Assembly (NCBI RefSeq): GCF_001552635.1
Contig: NZ_BCRO01000069.1
Location: 1-57,771, forward strand
Direction: 5' to 3'
From: Actinomadura hibisca NBRC 15177
Lineage (GTDB): Bacteria > Actinomycetota > Actinomycetes > Streptosporangiales > Streptosporangiaceae
DNA length: 57,771 nucleotides
Shown: positions 41,130 to 49,838 of the stretch, piece after piece
Numbering within the stretch: position 1 is the stretch's first letter
Layout of the letters: each line of letters opens with the position of its first letter
Made by a program: the position numbers and the translations under genes
The notes under the pieces: generated by a model
Told to the model about the DNA's origin: nothing
Seen by the model: the letters and a program-made list of their open reading frames with translations, nothing else
Database searches by the model: none

Positions 41130-41645
41130 TCAGCCCGCCGGTTCGATCGCCTCCAGAGGCGACGGGGGCGGGCTCGCGTAGATGGTCGTGCCGTCCTGCT
41201 CACCGCGCGCGGGGTCGGCTTGGACGGCCACGCGGTCCTCGTCGGCGGAGAACTCCACGTCACCGCGCGGGTCGAGCCGCACCCAGCGGTCGTCGATCAG
41301 CGCGGCGACCAGGCCGTGCACGACGAAATCCGGACCGTCGCCGTCGCGCAACCGCTGGTAGCACAGCCCCGCCTGGACGCCCCCGGCCCGCAGCAGCGCC
41401 ACCAGCAGGTGCACCCTGCCGGAGGGAGAACCACCGCCCTCGGCGAGGACGTCGGAGGCGCGCCAGCGGCCGCCGGCTCCCCCGTCGTCGGTGATCTGGT
41501 CGCGGACGAACACGAACGCCAGCCGCGCGAGCGCGATGTCGTCGCCGGTGCGCAGCTCCGCCGCCTTCGCCTGGACCAGCGGGTGCTCCAGGTCGACGGC
41601 CTCGCCCGCGCCCAGGTAGTCCCAGGGTTGGTCCGCGAACTCCAT
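41130..41645 (-). CDS. Transglutaminase-like protein without catalytic cysteine
   Basis: A 171-residue protein with a transglutaminase/papain-like core. LARLAFVFVRDQITD, then ASDVLAEGGGSPSGRVHLL, VALLRAGGVQAGLCYQRL, and DFVVHGLVAALIDDRWVRLDPRGD align well with the family. The His (110) and Asp (125) of the triad are present. The residue at the catalytic Cys position is Pro74 (nine residues before the AL of VALLRA), so normal thiol catalysis is not possible; Cys95 is on the following strand and is not the nucleophile position. ATG 41645 overlaps the dapB stop by 4 bp, which gives coupling to diaminopimelate synthesis. Confidence 0.75.
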   Translation of the reverse strand: MEFADQPWDYLGAGEAVDLEHPLVQAKAAELRTGDDIALARLAFVFVRDQITDDGGAGGRWRASDVLAEGGGSPSGRVHLLVALLRAGGVQAGLCYQRLRDGDGPDFVVHGLVAALIDDRWVRLDPRGDVEFSADEDRVAVQADPARGEQDGTTIYASPPPSPLEAIEPAG

Positions 41646-42385
41646 CACAGGCCGAGCAGCGACTCGATGCCGAGGGTGAGGCGGTCGGGCAGCCCGGCGA
41701 CCTTGCGCACCGACAGCAGCACGCCCGGCATGAACGACTCGCGGTTCATCGCGTCGTGCCGGATGGTGAAGGTCTCGCCGTGCCCGCCCAGCAGCACCTC
41801 CTGGTGCGCGATCAGGCCCGACAACCGCACCGCGTGCACCCGCACGCCGTCCACGTCCGCGCCGCGCGCGCCCGGGACCTCGGAGGTGGTGGCGTCCGGC
41901 GACGGCTCGACCTTGGCCTCGGCGCGGGCCGCGGCGACCAGCTCGGCGGTGCGGAACGCGGTGCCCGAGGGCGCGTCGGCCTTGTTCGGGTGGTGCAGCT
42001 CCACGATCTCGACCGACTCGAAGAACGGCCCGGCCTTCTGCGCGAAGCTCATCATCAGCACCGCGCCGATGCCGAAGTTCGGGGCGATCAGCACGTTGCC
42101 CGAGGCTCCGGCCGCCAGCCAGGAGCGCACGGTGTCCAGCCGGGACGCGTCGAACCCGGTGGTGCCGACCACGGCGTTCAGGCCGTGCTCCACGCACCAC
42201 CTCAGGTTGTCCATGACCACGTCGGGGTGGGTGAAGTCCACCACGGTCTCGGCGCCGGCCAGCGCGTCGAGCGGCTCGCCCTGGTCCACCGCGGCGACCA
42301 GCTCCATGTCGTCCGCGCCCGCGACGGCCCGGCACACCTCGGCGCCCATGCGGCCCCGCGCGCCCAGCACCCCAACCTTGATCAC
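41645..42385 (-). CDS. dapB: 4-hydroxy-tetrahydrodipicolinate reductase
   Basis: A 246-residue NAD(P)H-dependent reductase, second enzyme of the diaminopimelate branch after DapA. The nucleotide-binding GVLGARGRMGAEVCRAV is at the N-terminus, the substrate motif ELHHPNKADAPSGTA at about 130-144 contains the catalytic His pair and Lys, and DFTHPDVV and GTTGF match the family. Start is GTG 42385 behind GGGAGGACGAC. dapA lies about 19 kb away on the same strand; in related genomes the two are usually much closer. Confidence 0.96.
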   Translation of the reverse strand: MIKVGVLGARGRMGAEVCRAVAGADDMELVAAVDQGEPLDALAGAETVVDFTHPDVVMDNLRWCVEHGLNAVVGTTGFDASRLDTVRSWLAAGASGNVLIAPNFGIGAVLMMSFAQKAGPFFESVEIVELHHPNKADAPSGTAFRTAELVAAARAEAKVEPSPDATTSEVPGARGADVDGVRVHAVRLSGLIAHQEVLLGGHGETFTIRHDAMNRESFMPGVLLSVRKVAGLPDRLTLGIESLLGL

Positions 42386-42481
42386 GTCGTCCTCCCGGCT
42401 TGACTCGGCGTCGAGCCTATCGCGGCCGGGCGGACGCCGTTCCCGCTGGTCGCGGGGCGCGCAGAGCCAGTCGGCCCCCGG

Positions 42482-42856
42482 TCAGTCGTCGTCGGAGACG
42501 AACAGGTTCAGCAGCCAGCTCACCACGCCCACGATGATCGCGCCCCAGAACGCCGGCCAGAACCACTCCACGTGGAAGGGCAGGTTCATCTTGCCCGCCA
42601 GCCAGCTGGTGAGCATCAGCAGCGCCGCGTTGACCACCAGGGCGAACAGCCCCAGCGTCAGCACGTAGAAGGCGCAGCCGAACACCTTGATGAGCGGTTT
42701 GAGCACCGCGTTGACGATGCCGAAGATGACCGCGACCACCAGCAGCGTGAGGGCCTGCTTGCCCCAGGACGCCGCGGTGACGTCCACGCCCCGGACCAGC
42801 GCGGTCGCCGCCCACAGCGCGATCGCCGAGATCACGACCCGAATGAGGATCTTCAT
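42482..42856 (-). CDS. Phage holin family 4-type membrane protein (PF04020-like)
   Basis: A 124-residue membrane protein with four hydrophobic helices: LIRVVISAIALWAATALV, ALTLLVVAVIFGIVNAVL, FYVLTLGLFALVVNAALLML and AFWGAIIVGVVSWLLNLF. The KPLIKVFGCAFYVLTLG turn is typical of the holin-4/YvlD-like group. Despite the family name these are ordinary chromosomal proteins linked to envelope stress, not lysis proteins. It is divergent from the AI-2E permease gene. Confidence 0.88.
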   Translation of the reverse strand: MKILIRVVISAIALWAATALVRGVDVTAASWGKQALTLLVVAVIFGIVNAVLKPLIKVFGCAFYVLTLGLFALVVNAALLMLTSWLAGKMNLPFHVEWFWPAFWGAIIVGVVSWLLNLFVSDDD

Positions 42857-42965
42857 GTCCGGCTTACTACCCGAGCGGTGATCATTTGTAACGGGTCGCG
42901 CACCGAGCGGAGTTAACGCAGGTCGCGCCGGGGAAGGTAATGATCAATCACTTCGGGGAGGGCGT

Positions 42966-44063
42966 ATGGCGGCGGCACCGGACCGGTCCCGGTCTCCCGG
43001 CTGGGCCCCCGGCCTGGTGCTGCTCATCGGGGGCGCGGCCGCGGTGCTGGTGGTGGCCGGGCTGAAGGCCACCTCCTCGATCGCCGGGCCCACGCTGCTG
43101 GCGCTGGTCATGACGATCGCGGTGAGCCCGCTGCGCCGCTGGCTGGAACGGCACCGGATGCCGTTCTGGCTGTGCGTCGCGGTGCCCCTCGCCACGGTGA
43201 TCATTCTCCTGCTCGCGCTGGGCGCGGCGCTGGCGCTGTCGGCGGCGCAGCTCGCCTCGATGTTGCCGGGCTACAGCCAGGAGTTCAACGACCTGCTCAA
43301 GAGCGTCACCGACCAGCTCGCCGCGCACGGCATCGACCAGGGCAAGATCCAGACCGCGCTGTCGAAGCTCGACCCGGGTCAGCTGTTCTCGTTCGTGCAG
43401 GGCTTCCTGGACGGGCTGCTCAGCGCCTCGTCGGCGATCGTGCTGATCGTGCTGATGCTGGTCGGCATGTGCATGGACGCCACCGGCACCGCGCGGGTGC
43501 TGGAGCAACTCCAGCCCCGGCAGCCGGAGCTGGTGGCGGCGCTGCGCGGCTTCGCCCGCGACATCACCCGCTACCTGGTGGTCAGCACCGTCTTCGGGCT
43601 GATCGTGGCGGCGCTGGACGTGGTGGTGCTGTACGTGTTCGACGTGCCGGTGCCGCTGCTGTGGGGCCTGCTGGCGTTCCTCACCAACTACATCCCCAAC
43701 ATCGGCTTCGTGGTCGGGCTCGCGCCCCCGGCCGTGCTCGGGCTGCTGAACGGCGGCTGGACCGACATGGTGTGGATCATCGTGGCCTACTGCGTCATCA
43801 ACTTCGTGTTGCAGACGCTGATCCAGCCCAAGTTCCTGGGCAACGCGGTGGGCCTGTCGTTCACGCTGGTGTCGTTGTCGCTGCTGCTGTGGGCCTGGGT
43901 GCTGGGACCGCTCGGCGCGATCCTGGCGGTGCCGCTCAGCAGCCTGGCCCGCGCCCTGCTGGTGGACGTCGACCCGTCCAAGAAGTGGCTGGGCTCGCTG
44001 CTCAGCTCGGCGGTGGACGGGCCCGCGCCCCGGGTGAAGCCCGACGGCGGCGTCAAGGACTGA
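42966..44063 (+). CDS. AI-2E family transporter
   Basis: A 365-residue membrane protein of the AI-2 exporter-like family (PF01594). Hydrophobic helices pair at both ends, with a soluble middle (YSQEFNDLLKSVTDQLAAHG). The conserved LLWGLLAFLTNYIPNIGFVVGLAPPAVLGL segment (about 237-266) and the helix PLGAILAVPLSS are diagnostic. Members export autoinducer-2 or act as Na/H or other antiporters, so the substrate is open. GGGAGGGCGT precedes the ATG. It is a plus-strand insertion between the M16 peptidase gene and the holin-like gene. Confidence 0.93.
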   Translation: MAAAPDRSRSPGWAPGLVLLIGGAAAVLVVAGLKATSSIAGPTLLALVMTIAVSPLRRWLERHRMPFWLCVAVPLATVIILLLALGAALALSAAQLASMLPGYSQEFNDLLKSVTDQLAAHGIDQGKIQTALSKLDPGQLFSFVQGFLDGLLSASSAIVLIVLMLVGMCMDATGTARVLEQLQPRQPELVAALRGFARDITRYLVVSTVFGLIVAALDVVVLYVFDVPVPLLWGLLAFLTNYIPNIGFVVGLAPPAVLGLLNGGWTDMVWIIVAYCVINFVLQTLIQPKFLGNAVGLSFTLVSLSLLLWAWVLGPLGAILAVPLSSLARALLVDVDPSKKWLGSLLSSAVDGPAPRVKPDGGVKD

Positions 44064-44097
44064 GCGGGCCGCCGGGCCGTACGCGCCGGAGGATCGG

Positions 44098-45441
44098 TCA
44101 GAGCGCGAAGTCGCGGTCGCCGAACGGGCCGATCACCGTCAGCGCCTGCGGCTGCGCCAGCACGTCGGCGGCGACCTCGCACACCTCGTCCAGCGTCACC
44201 GCCTCGATGCGGGCCAGCACCTCGTCCACCGGCAGCAGCGACTCGTACACCAGCTCGCTCTTGCCGATCCGGCTCATCCGGGACCCGGTGTCCTCCAGGC
44301 CCAGCACCATCGCGCCGCGCAGCTGGCCCTTGCCGCGGGCGAGCTCCTCGGCGTCCAGGCCGTGCTCGGCGGCCTTGGCGACCTCGTCGCGGCAGATCGA
44401 CAACACCTCGTCGACCTTGCCGGGCTGGCACCCGGCGTAGACGCCGAACACGCCGGTGTCGGCGTACTGGGAGGTGTAGCTGTAGACCGAGTAGGCGAGG
44501 CCCCGCTTCTCGCGGATCTCCTGGAACAGCCGCGAGGACATGCCGCCGCCGAGCGCGGCGTTCAGCACGCCCAGCGCGAAGCGGCGGTCGTCGGTGCGGC
44601 ACACGCCGAGGCCGCCGAGCACCAGGTGGGCCTGCTCGGTGTCCTTGTCGATCACCCGCACGGTCGGCGCGGCGGGCCAGGCGTCGCCGCCCAGGCGCGG
44701 CGCGGCCGGGCGGCGGTCGCCGTCCAGCCGGTCGCCGAACGCGGCGGCGGTGAGCCGCACGACCTCGTCGTGGTCGATGTTGCCCGCCACCGCGACGACC
44801 AGGTTCTCCGGGACGTAGTGCTCGCGGTAGTAGCCGTGGATGCGGTCGCGCGACAGCGCGTTGATGGAGTCGACGGTGCCGAGGATCGGGCGGCCGACCG
44901 GCACGTCGCCGTACAGCGCGGTGGAGAACTCGTCGTGGATGAGGTCGCCGGGGTCGTCGTCGCGCATGTGGATCTCTTCGAGGATCACCCCGCGCTCGGC
45001 CTCGACGTCCTCGGGCCGGTTCACCGACGCCGCGACCATGTCCGACACCACGTCCACCGCCAGCGGCAGGTCCTGGTCCAGGACCCGCGCGTAGTAGCAG
45101 GTGTACTCCTTGGCGGTGAAGGCGTTGAGGTCGCCGCCGACCGCGTCCAGCGCCGCCGAGATCTCCAGCGCCGAGCGCCGCTCGGTGCCCTTGAAGAGCA
45201 CGTGCTCCAGGTAGTGGCTGGCGCCCGCGTCGGCCGGGGCCTCGTCCCGCGAGCCCACGCCCGCCCAGACGCCGAACGCCGCCGACCGCACGGTCGGCAG
45301 GGTCTCGGTGATGACGCGCAGCCCGCCGGGCAGCACGGTGCGGCGCACCACGCCCGCGCCGTCGTGCCCGGGGTGGATCGTGTGGGTCGTGCCGGGCTCC
45401 TGGGCCCGCGCGGGCAGGGTCACGTGACGGCTCGCATTCAC
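44098..45441 (-). CDS. M16 family zinc metallopeptidase
   Basis: A 447-residue processing-peptidase-like protein. The inverted zinc motif HxxEH is HYLEH (about 71-75), with the distal Glu in ERGVILEEIHMRDDDP. RLFQEIREKRGLAYSVYSY in the second half is the substrate-clamp R/Y motif. It follows pnp, as in most actinobacteria, where it is proposed to process peptides, although no substrate is known. The reported start is GTG 45441 without a clear ribosome site; GTG 45423 is an alternative. A terminator lies between pnp and this gene. Confidence 0.93.
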   Translation of the reverse strand: MNASRHVTLPARAQEPGTTHTIHPGHDGAGVVRRTVLPGGLRVITETLPTVRSAAFGVWAGVGSRDEAPADAGASHYLEHVLFKGTERRSALEISAALDAVGGDLNAFTAKEYTCYYARVLDQDLPLAVDVVSDMVAASVNRPEDVEAERGVILEEIHMRDDDPGDLIHDEFSTALYGDVPVGRPILGTVDSINALSRDRIHGYYREHYVPENLVVAVAGNIDHDEVVRLTAAAFGDRLDGDRRPAAPRLGGDAWPAAPTVRVIDKDTEQAHLVLGGLGVCRTDDRRFALGVLNAALGGGMSSRLFQEIREKRGLAYSVYSYTSQYADTGVFGVYAGCQPGKVDEVLSICRDEVAKAAEHGLDAEELARGKGQLRGAMVLGLEDTGSRMSRIGKSELVYESLLPVDEVLARIEAVTLDEVCEVAADVLAQPQALTVIGPFGDRDFAL

Positions 45442-45465
45442 AGGTGTCGGAGGGGTGGAAACGGG

Positions 45466-45503
45466 CCGACCGGCCTGCCCCGCGAGGGGAGCAGGCCGGT
45501 CGG
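45466..45503 (-). terminator. Terminator of pnp
   Basis: CCGACCGGCCTGC and GCAGGCCGGTCGG form a 13-bp stem, extended inside by CCC/GGG with one bulged A around the loop GCGA. It begins 16 bp after the pnp stop codon. Some read-through into the M16 gene (start 45441) is likely, since there is little room for a separate promoter. Confidence 0.75.
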
Positions 45504-45518
45504 TCGCGCGACCTCAGG

Positions 45519-47891
45519 TCAGGAGTTGCGCTGGCCGGAGTCGTCGCCGGTGCGGCGGGTGCGGCGGCGGCGCGGGGCGCGCTTGTCGCCCTCGTCGTCG
45601 CCCTCGCCCTTGCCCTCGGAGCGGGCCTCGGCGGCGGCGGGGGCGGCCTGCGCCGGGGCGTCGCCCGCTCCGGCGTCGGCGCCGCCCTCCTTGGCGGCGG
45701 CCTCCCGGTCGACGACCTCGACCGGCACCAGCGACAACTTGCCGCGCTGGTCGATCTCGGTGACCTCGACCTGGATCTTCTCGCCGACCTTGATGACGTC
45801 CTCGACGTTCTCGATCCGGGCGCCGCCGTGCAGCTTGCGGATCTGCGAGACGTGCAGCAGGCCGTCCTTGCCGGGCAGCAGCGACACGAACGCGCCGAAC
45901 GTCGTGGTCTTGACGACGGTGCCCAGGTAGCGCTCGCCGACCTCGGGCATGTGCGGGTTGGCGATCGCGTTGATCGCCTGCCGCGCGGCCTCGGCCGACG
46001 GGCCGTCGGTGGCGCCGACGTAGATGGTGCCGTCGTCCTCGATGGTGATGTCGGCGCCGGTGTCGTCCTGGATCGAGTTGATCATCTTGCCCTTGGGGCC
46101 GATGACCTCGCCGATCTTGTCGACCGGGACCTTGATGGTGATGATCCGCGGCGCGAACGGCGACATCTCGGCGGGCGCCTCGATGGCCTCGTTCATCACG
46201 TCCAGGATCGCCAGGCGCGCGCCCTTGGCCTGCTTCAGCGCGGCGGCCAGCACCGAGGCGGGGATGCCGTCGAGCTTGGTGTCGAGCTGCAGCGCGGTGA
46301 TCAGGTCGCGGGTGCCGGCGACCTTGAAGTCCATGTCGCCGAACGCGTCCTCGGCGCCCAGGATGTCGGTCAGCGTGACGTACTCGCCGCCCTCGAAGAT
46401 GAGGCCCATGGCGATGCCGGCCACCATCTGCTTCAGCGGGACGCCCGCGTCCATCAGCGACATGGTGGAGGCGCAGACCGAGCCCATGGAGGTCGAGCCG
46501 TTGGAGCCCAGCGCCTCCGACACCTGGCGGATGGCGTAGGGGAACTCCTCGCGCGTCGGCAGCACCGGCAGCAGGGCGCGCTCGGCGAGCGCGCCGTGGC
46601 CGATCTCGCGGCGCTTGGGCGAGCCCACCCGGCCGGTCTCGCCGGTGGAGTAGGGCGGGAAGTTGTAGTTGTGCATGTAGCGCTTGGTGCGCTCGGGGTT
46701 CAGCGTGTCGATCATCTGCTCCATGCGGAGCATGTTCAGCGTGGTGACGCCCAGGATCTGGGTCTCGCCGCGCTCGAACAGCGCCGAGCCGTGCACCCGC
46801 GGGATCACGTGCGCCTCGGCGCTCAGCTGGCGGATGTCCTTGACGCCGCGGCCGTCCATGCGGACGCCGTCGCTGACCACGCGCTCGCGGACCAGCTTCT
46901 TGGTCAGCGCGCGGAAGGCGGCCGAGACCTCCTTGTCGCGGCCCTCGAAGTCGGCGGCCAGCTTCTCGGCGGTGGCGGCCTTGACCTCGTCGATGCGGGT
47001 CTCGCGGTCCTGCTTGCCGGCGATGGTGAGCGCCTCGGCCAGCTCGGCGCGGGCGGCGGCGGTCACCGCCTCCAGCGCGTCGTCGTTGTAGTCGAGGAAG
47101 ATCGGGTAGTCGGCGGTGGGCTTGGCGGCCTCGGCCGCTAGGCCGCTCTGCGCCTCGCACAGGACCTTGATGAACGGCTTGGCCGCCTCCAGGCCCTCGG
47201 CCACGACCTCCTCGGTGGGGGCGGTCGCGCCCTCGCCGACGAGCTTCAGGGTGCCGGGGGTGGACTCGGCCTCGACCATCATGATCGCGACGTCGCCGTC
47301 GGCCAGCATCCGGCCGGCCACCACCATGTCGAAGGTGGCGCGCTCCAGCTCGGAGTGGCGCGGGAAGCCGATCCACTGGCCGTCGATCAGCGCGACGCGC
47401 ACGCCGCCGATCGGGCCGGAGAAGGGCAGCCCGGCGAGCTGGGTGGACATGGAGGCGGCGTTGATCGCCACCACGTCGTACAGGTCGTCGGGGTGCAGCG
47501 CCATGATCGTCTCGACGACCTGGATCTCGTTGCGCAGGCCCTTCTTGAAGGACGGGCGCAGCGGGCGGTCGATGAGGCGGCAGGTGAGGATGGCGTCCTC
47601 GGAGGGGCGGCCCTCGCGGCGGAAGAACGAGCCGGGGATGCGCCCGGCGGCGTACATGCGCTCCTCGACGTCCACCGTCAGCGGGAAGAAGTCCAGGTTG
47701 TCCTTGGGCTTCCTGGACGCGGTGGTGGCCGACAGCACCATGGTCTCGTCGTCGAGGTAGGCGACGGCCGAACCCGCGGCCTGGCGGGCCAGGCGGCCGG
47801 TCTCGAAGCGGATGGTGCGGGTGCCGAACGACCCGTTGTCGATCACGGCTTCGGTGCTCAGGGCACCGTCGATGCGCGGAGCATCGGTCAC
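45519..47891 (-). CDS. pnp: Polyribonucleotide nucleotidyltransferase (PNPase)
   Basis: A 790-residue phosphorolytic 3'-5' exoribonuclease and polymerase. The two RNase PH domains are at about 15-250 and 335-570 (second core DGRGVKDIRQLSAEAHVIPR, GSALFERGETQ). A KH domain follows (IGEVIGPKGKMINSIQDDTGA), then an S1 domain (YLGTVVKTTTFGAFVSLLPGKDGLLHVS), and a basic/acidic low-complexity tail (residues about 735-790). The actinobacterial type was first described as guanosine pentaphosphate synthetase I. It has its own leader and promoter region behind the rpsO terminator. Confidence 0.97.
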   Translation of the reverse strand: MTDAPRIDGALSTEAVIDNGSFGTRTIRFETGRLARQAAGSAVAYLDDETMVLSATTASRKPKDNLDFFPLTVDVEERMYAAGRIPGSFFRREGRPSEDAILTCRLIDRPLRPSFKKGLRNEIQVVETIMALHPDDLYDVVAINAASMSTQLAGLPFSGPIGGVRVALIDGQWIGFPRHSELERATFDMVVAGRMLADGDVAIMMVEAESTPGTLKLVGEGATAPTEEVVAEGLEAAKPFIKVLCEAQSGLAAEAAKPTADYPIFLDYNDDALEAVTAAARAELAEALTIAGKQDRETRIDEVKAATAEKLAADFEGRDKEVSAAFRALTKKLVRERVVSDGVRMDGRGVKDIRQLSAEAHVIPRVHGSALFERGETQILGVTTLNMLRMEQMIDTLNPERTKRYMHNYNFPPYSTGETGRVGSPKRREIGHGALAERALLPVLPTREEFPYAIRQVSEALGSNGSTSMGSVCASTMSLMDAGVPLKQMVAGIAMGLIFEGGEYVTLTDILGAEDAFGDMDFKVAGTRDLITALQLDTKLDGIPASVLAAALKQAKGARLAILDVMNEAIEAPAEMSPFAPRIITIKVPVDKIGEVIGPKGKMINSIQDDTGADITIEDDGTIYVGATDGPSAEAARQAINAIANPHMPEVGERYLGTVVKTTTFGAFVSLLPGKDGLLHVSQIRKLHGGARIENVEDVIKVGEKIQVEVTEIDQRGKLSLVPVEVVDREAAAKEGGADAGAGDAPAQAAPAAAEARSEGKGEGDDEGDKRAPRRRRTRRTGDDSGQRNS

Positions 47892-48070
47892 GGAAACCTC
47901 CAGGTTTCGAGTACGTGCCCCCTGCGGTCGTTACCCGTGGCTTCGCGTGGCGCCGGTCTTCGATCGAAGCGTCCGGGACGGCCGGTCCCGCCGGTCGGGC
48001 GGGGGCGTTCCGGAGGCCACTACCGAGGACCGGCCGCAGCCGACGGTGTCCACGAGGGGCTTTGTTTCCA

Positions 48071-48102
48071 GTTATACGACCTGTGCGGCCGGTGAAACCG
48101 GC
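48071..48102 (-). promoter_or_regulatory. Candidate pnp promoter and hairpin in rpsO-pnp spacer
   Basis: TATAAC (complement of 48071-48076) is a good -10 box; TTTCAC 16 bp upstream could serve as -35. The hairpin GCCGGT-GAA-ACCGGC (48088-48102) overlaps that -35 region. A transcript from here would have a leader of about 170 bases before pnp, long enough for the RNase III-type control known in Streptomyces pnp. Confidence 0.45.
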
Positions 48103-48110
48103 GCGGCCGT

Positions 48111-48147
48111 AAAAAGAGGGGGAGCGGCCCGGACGGGCCGCTCCCCC
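48111..48147 (-). terminator. Strong intrinsic terminator of rpsO
   Basis: GGGGGAGCGGCCC and GGGCCGCTCCCCC (48118-48147) form a perfect 13-bp stem with a 4-base loop. On the minus strand it is followed by TCTTTTT. It starts 6 bp after the rpsO stop and is the clearest rho-independent terminator in the window. Confidence 0.9.
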
Positions 48148-48153
48148 AGCGCG

Positions 48154-48423
48154 CTAGCGGCGCAGACCGAGACGCTCGATCAGCTGGCGGTAGCGGTTGA
48201 TGTCCTTGTTGGCGAGGTACTTCAGGAGCCGGCGGCGACGGCCGACCAGCAGCAGCAGACCACGACGGCTGTGGTGGTCGTGCTTGTGCTCCTTGAGGTG
48301 CTCGGTCAGATCGTTGATCCGACGGGTGAGCAGCGCGACCTGGACCTCCGGGGATCCGGTGTCACCCTCAGTGGTCGCGTATTCAGCGATGATCTTGTTC
48401 TTGGTGGCGGTGTCGAGCGACAC
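48154..48423 (-). CDS. rpsO: 30S ribosomal protein S15
   Basis: The standard 89-residue S15, which binds the 16S rRNA three-way junction early in 30S assembly. GDTGSPEVQVALLTRRINDLTEHLKEHKHDHHSRRGLLLLVGRRRRLLKYL is read here only in part; the key SPEVQ, HKHDHHSRRGL and GRRRRLL motifs are all intact. Start is GTG 48423 behind AAGGAGCCTC. The 279-bp gap upstream to ribF (48424-48702) holds no gene; an S15-responsive leader could lie there but I cannot identify a structure. Confidence 0.98.
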   Translation of the reverse strand: MSLDTATKNKIIAEYATTEGDTGSPEVQVALLTRRINDLTEHLKEHKHDHHSRRGLLLLVGRRRRLLKYLANKDINRYRQLIERLGLRR

Positions 48424-48702
48424 GAGGCTCCTTCAGTGAGATCGTCACCCGCAGAGTCCGGGCCCGGTGGGCGCGCGGGTCCGCATGGTGCGTTACATGG
48501 TGCGTCAGGGATCGTGGCGGACCGCATGAGGGTGCAGTCCACCGAGCCGGGGCCCATCCCGGCGACTATTCACCGTATCAGTTCTTTCCGCTGCCGTGGC
48601 CGGGCGGCCCCGCGGCCTGATACCGGGGCGCACGTTCGGGCGGAACTGGGCGGATATGGGGAGGAACGTCCGCCGATCCGGCGGCTATTCCCGGCCGGGC
48701 CG

Positions 48703-49650
48703 CTACGGGGCCAGGATCCGCCGCGCCTTGGCCACGTCGTTGTTCATCTCCTCGACCAGGGACTCGATCGAGTCGAACTTCAGGGTGTCGCGGATCCGCG
48801 CCTCGAAGTCGACCGCCATGTGCTCGCCGTAGAGGTCGAGGTCGTCGCGGTCCAGGGCGTACGCCTCCACCGTGCGCTCGCCCGCGCCCTCGAAGGTGGG
48901 GTTGGTGCCGATGGAGATCGCCGCGGGCCAGCGGGCCTGCGGGTAGCGGTCGGAGTCGCAGACCAGCCAGCCCGCGTACACGCCGTCGGCCGGGATGGCG
49001 GTGTGCGGCAGGGTCTCCAGGTTGGCGGTCGGGAAGCCCAGCGCGCGACCGCGCTGGTGGCCGCGCACCACCACGCCCTCGACGCGGTGCGGGCGGCCCA
49101 GCGCGTGCGCGGCGCCCTCGACGTCGCCGGACTCCAGCTTGGCGCGCACGTAGGTGGAGGAGATGGTGTCGCCGTTGGCCACCAGGGGCACCCCCTCGGC
49201 GGTGAAGTCGTACTTCTCGCCCAACTCCTGGAGCAGGGCGACGTCGCCCTTGGCCTTGTGACCGAAGCGGAAGTCCTCGCCGACGATGACGTGGGCGGTG
49301 TGCAGCCGCTCCACCAGGACCTGCCGGACGAACTCGTCGGGCGGGGTCTGCGACAGCTCCAGAGTGAAGGGCACCACCACGACCGCGTCGGTGCCGAGGC
49401 CCTCCAGCAGCTCGATCCGCCGCCGGGCGCCGGTCAGCAGCGGCGGGTGGGTGCCGGGGCGGACCACCTCGTCGGGGTGCGGGTCGAAGGTGACGGCCAC
49501 CGACCGCAGCCCGCGCTCGGCGGCCTGCGCGCAGGCGGCGGCGACGATGCGCCGGTGCCCGCGGTGCACGCCGTCGAAGACGCCGATGGTGACCACGGAC
49601 CTGCCCCAGTCGGCGGGAACCTCGTCGAGGCCATGCCAGCGCCGCACCAT
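48703..49650 (-). CDS. ribF: Bifunctional riboflavin kinase/FAD synthetase
   Basis: A 315-residue enzyme that converts riboflavin to FMN and then FAD. The N-terminal nucleotidyltransferase half has VTIGVFDGVHRGHRRIV (about 20-36) and SSTYVRAKLESGDVE. The C-terminal kinase half has GRALGFPTANL and PADGVYAGWL, with EAYALDRDDLDLYGEHMAVDF. In most actinobacteria ribF lies directly after truB; here a three-gene plus-strand group intervenes. The 188-bp region 49651-49838 is divergent and must contain the ribF promoter. Confidence 0.96.
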   Translation of the reverse strand: MVRRWHGLDEVPADWGRSVVTIGVFDGVHRGHRRIVAAACAQAAERGLRSVAVTFDPHPDEVVRPGTHPPLLTGARRRIELLEGLGTDAVVVVPFTLELSQTPPDEFVRQVLVERLHTAHVIVGEDFRFGHKAKGDVALLQELGEKYDFTAEGVPLVANGDTISSTYVRAKLESGDVEGAAHALGRPHRVEGVVVRGHQRGRALGFPTANLETLPHTAIPADGVYAGWLVCDSDRYPQARWPAAISIGTNPTFEGAGERTVEAYALDRDDLDLYGEHMAVDFEARIRDTLKFDSIESLVEEMNNDVAKARRILAP

Positions 49651-49826
49651 GCTCTCCCTGCGTAGGACTGCCTGCCCGGTCTTGTGTCGCCCTCAAGAGT
49701 GCCATGCGCCGTCCGGCGCGACGACCGAGGGGTTCCCGGTACCGGAACGGCGCACCCGGGATTCTACTCGCCGGTAGCCCGCGGCGGCGGCCCGCGGCGG
49801 TGTGCCGGGCACCGGGTGATCACGGG

Positions 49827-49832
49827 TAGCGT
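49827..49832 (+). promoter_or_regulatory. -10 box of the EEP membrane protein gene (leaderless)
   Basis: TAGCGT ends exactly 6 bases before the GTG start at 49839, and no ribosome site is present. This matches the leaderless pattern seen at other genes in the window. Confidence 0.45.
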
Positions 49833-49838
49833 CGTCGC

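Noticed and set aside
42482..42856. Phage holin as a sign of a prophage
   Set aside because: The protein belongs to a chromosomal membrane family with a misleading name, and no phage genes lie nearby.
45444..47141. Open frame of 565 codons on the plus strand
   Set aside because: It is antisense to pnp; composition is His/Gly/Arg-rich shadow sequence.
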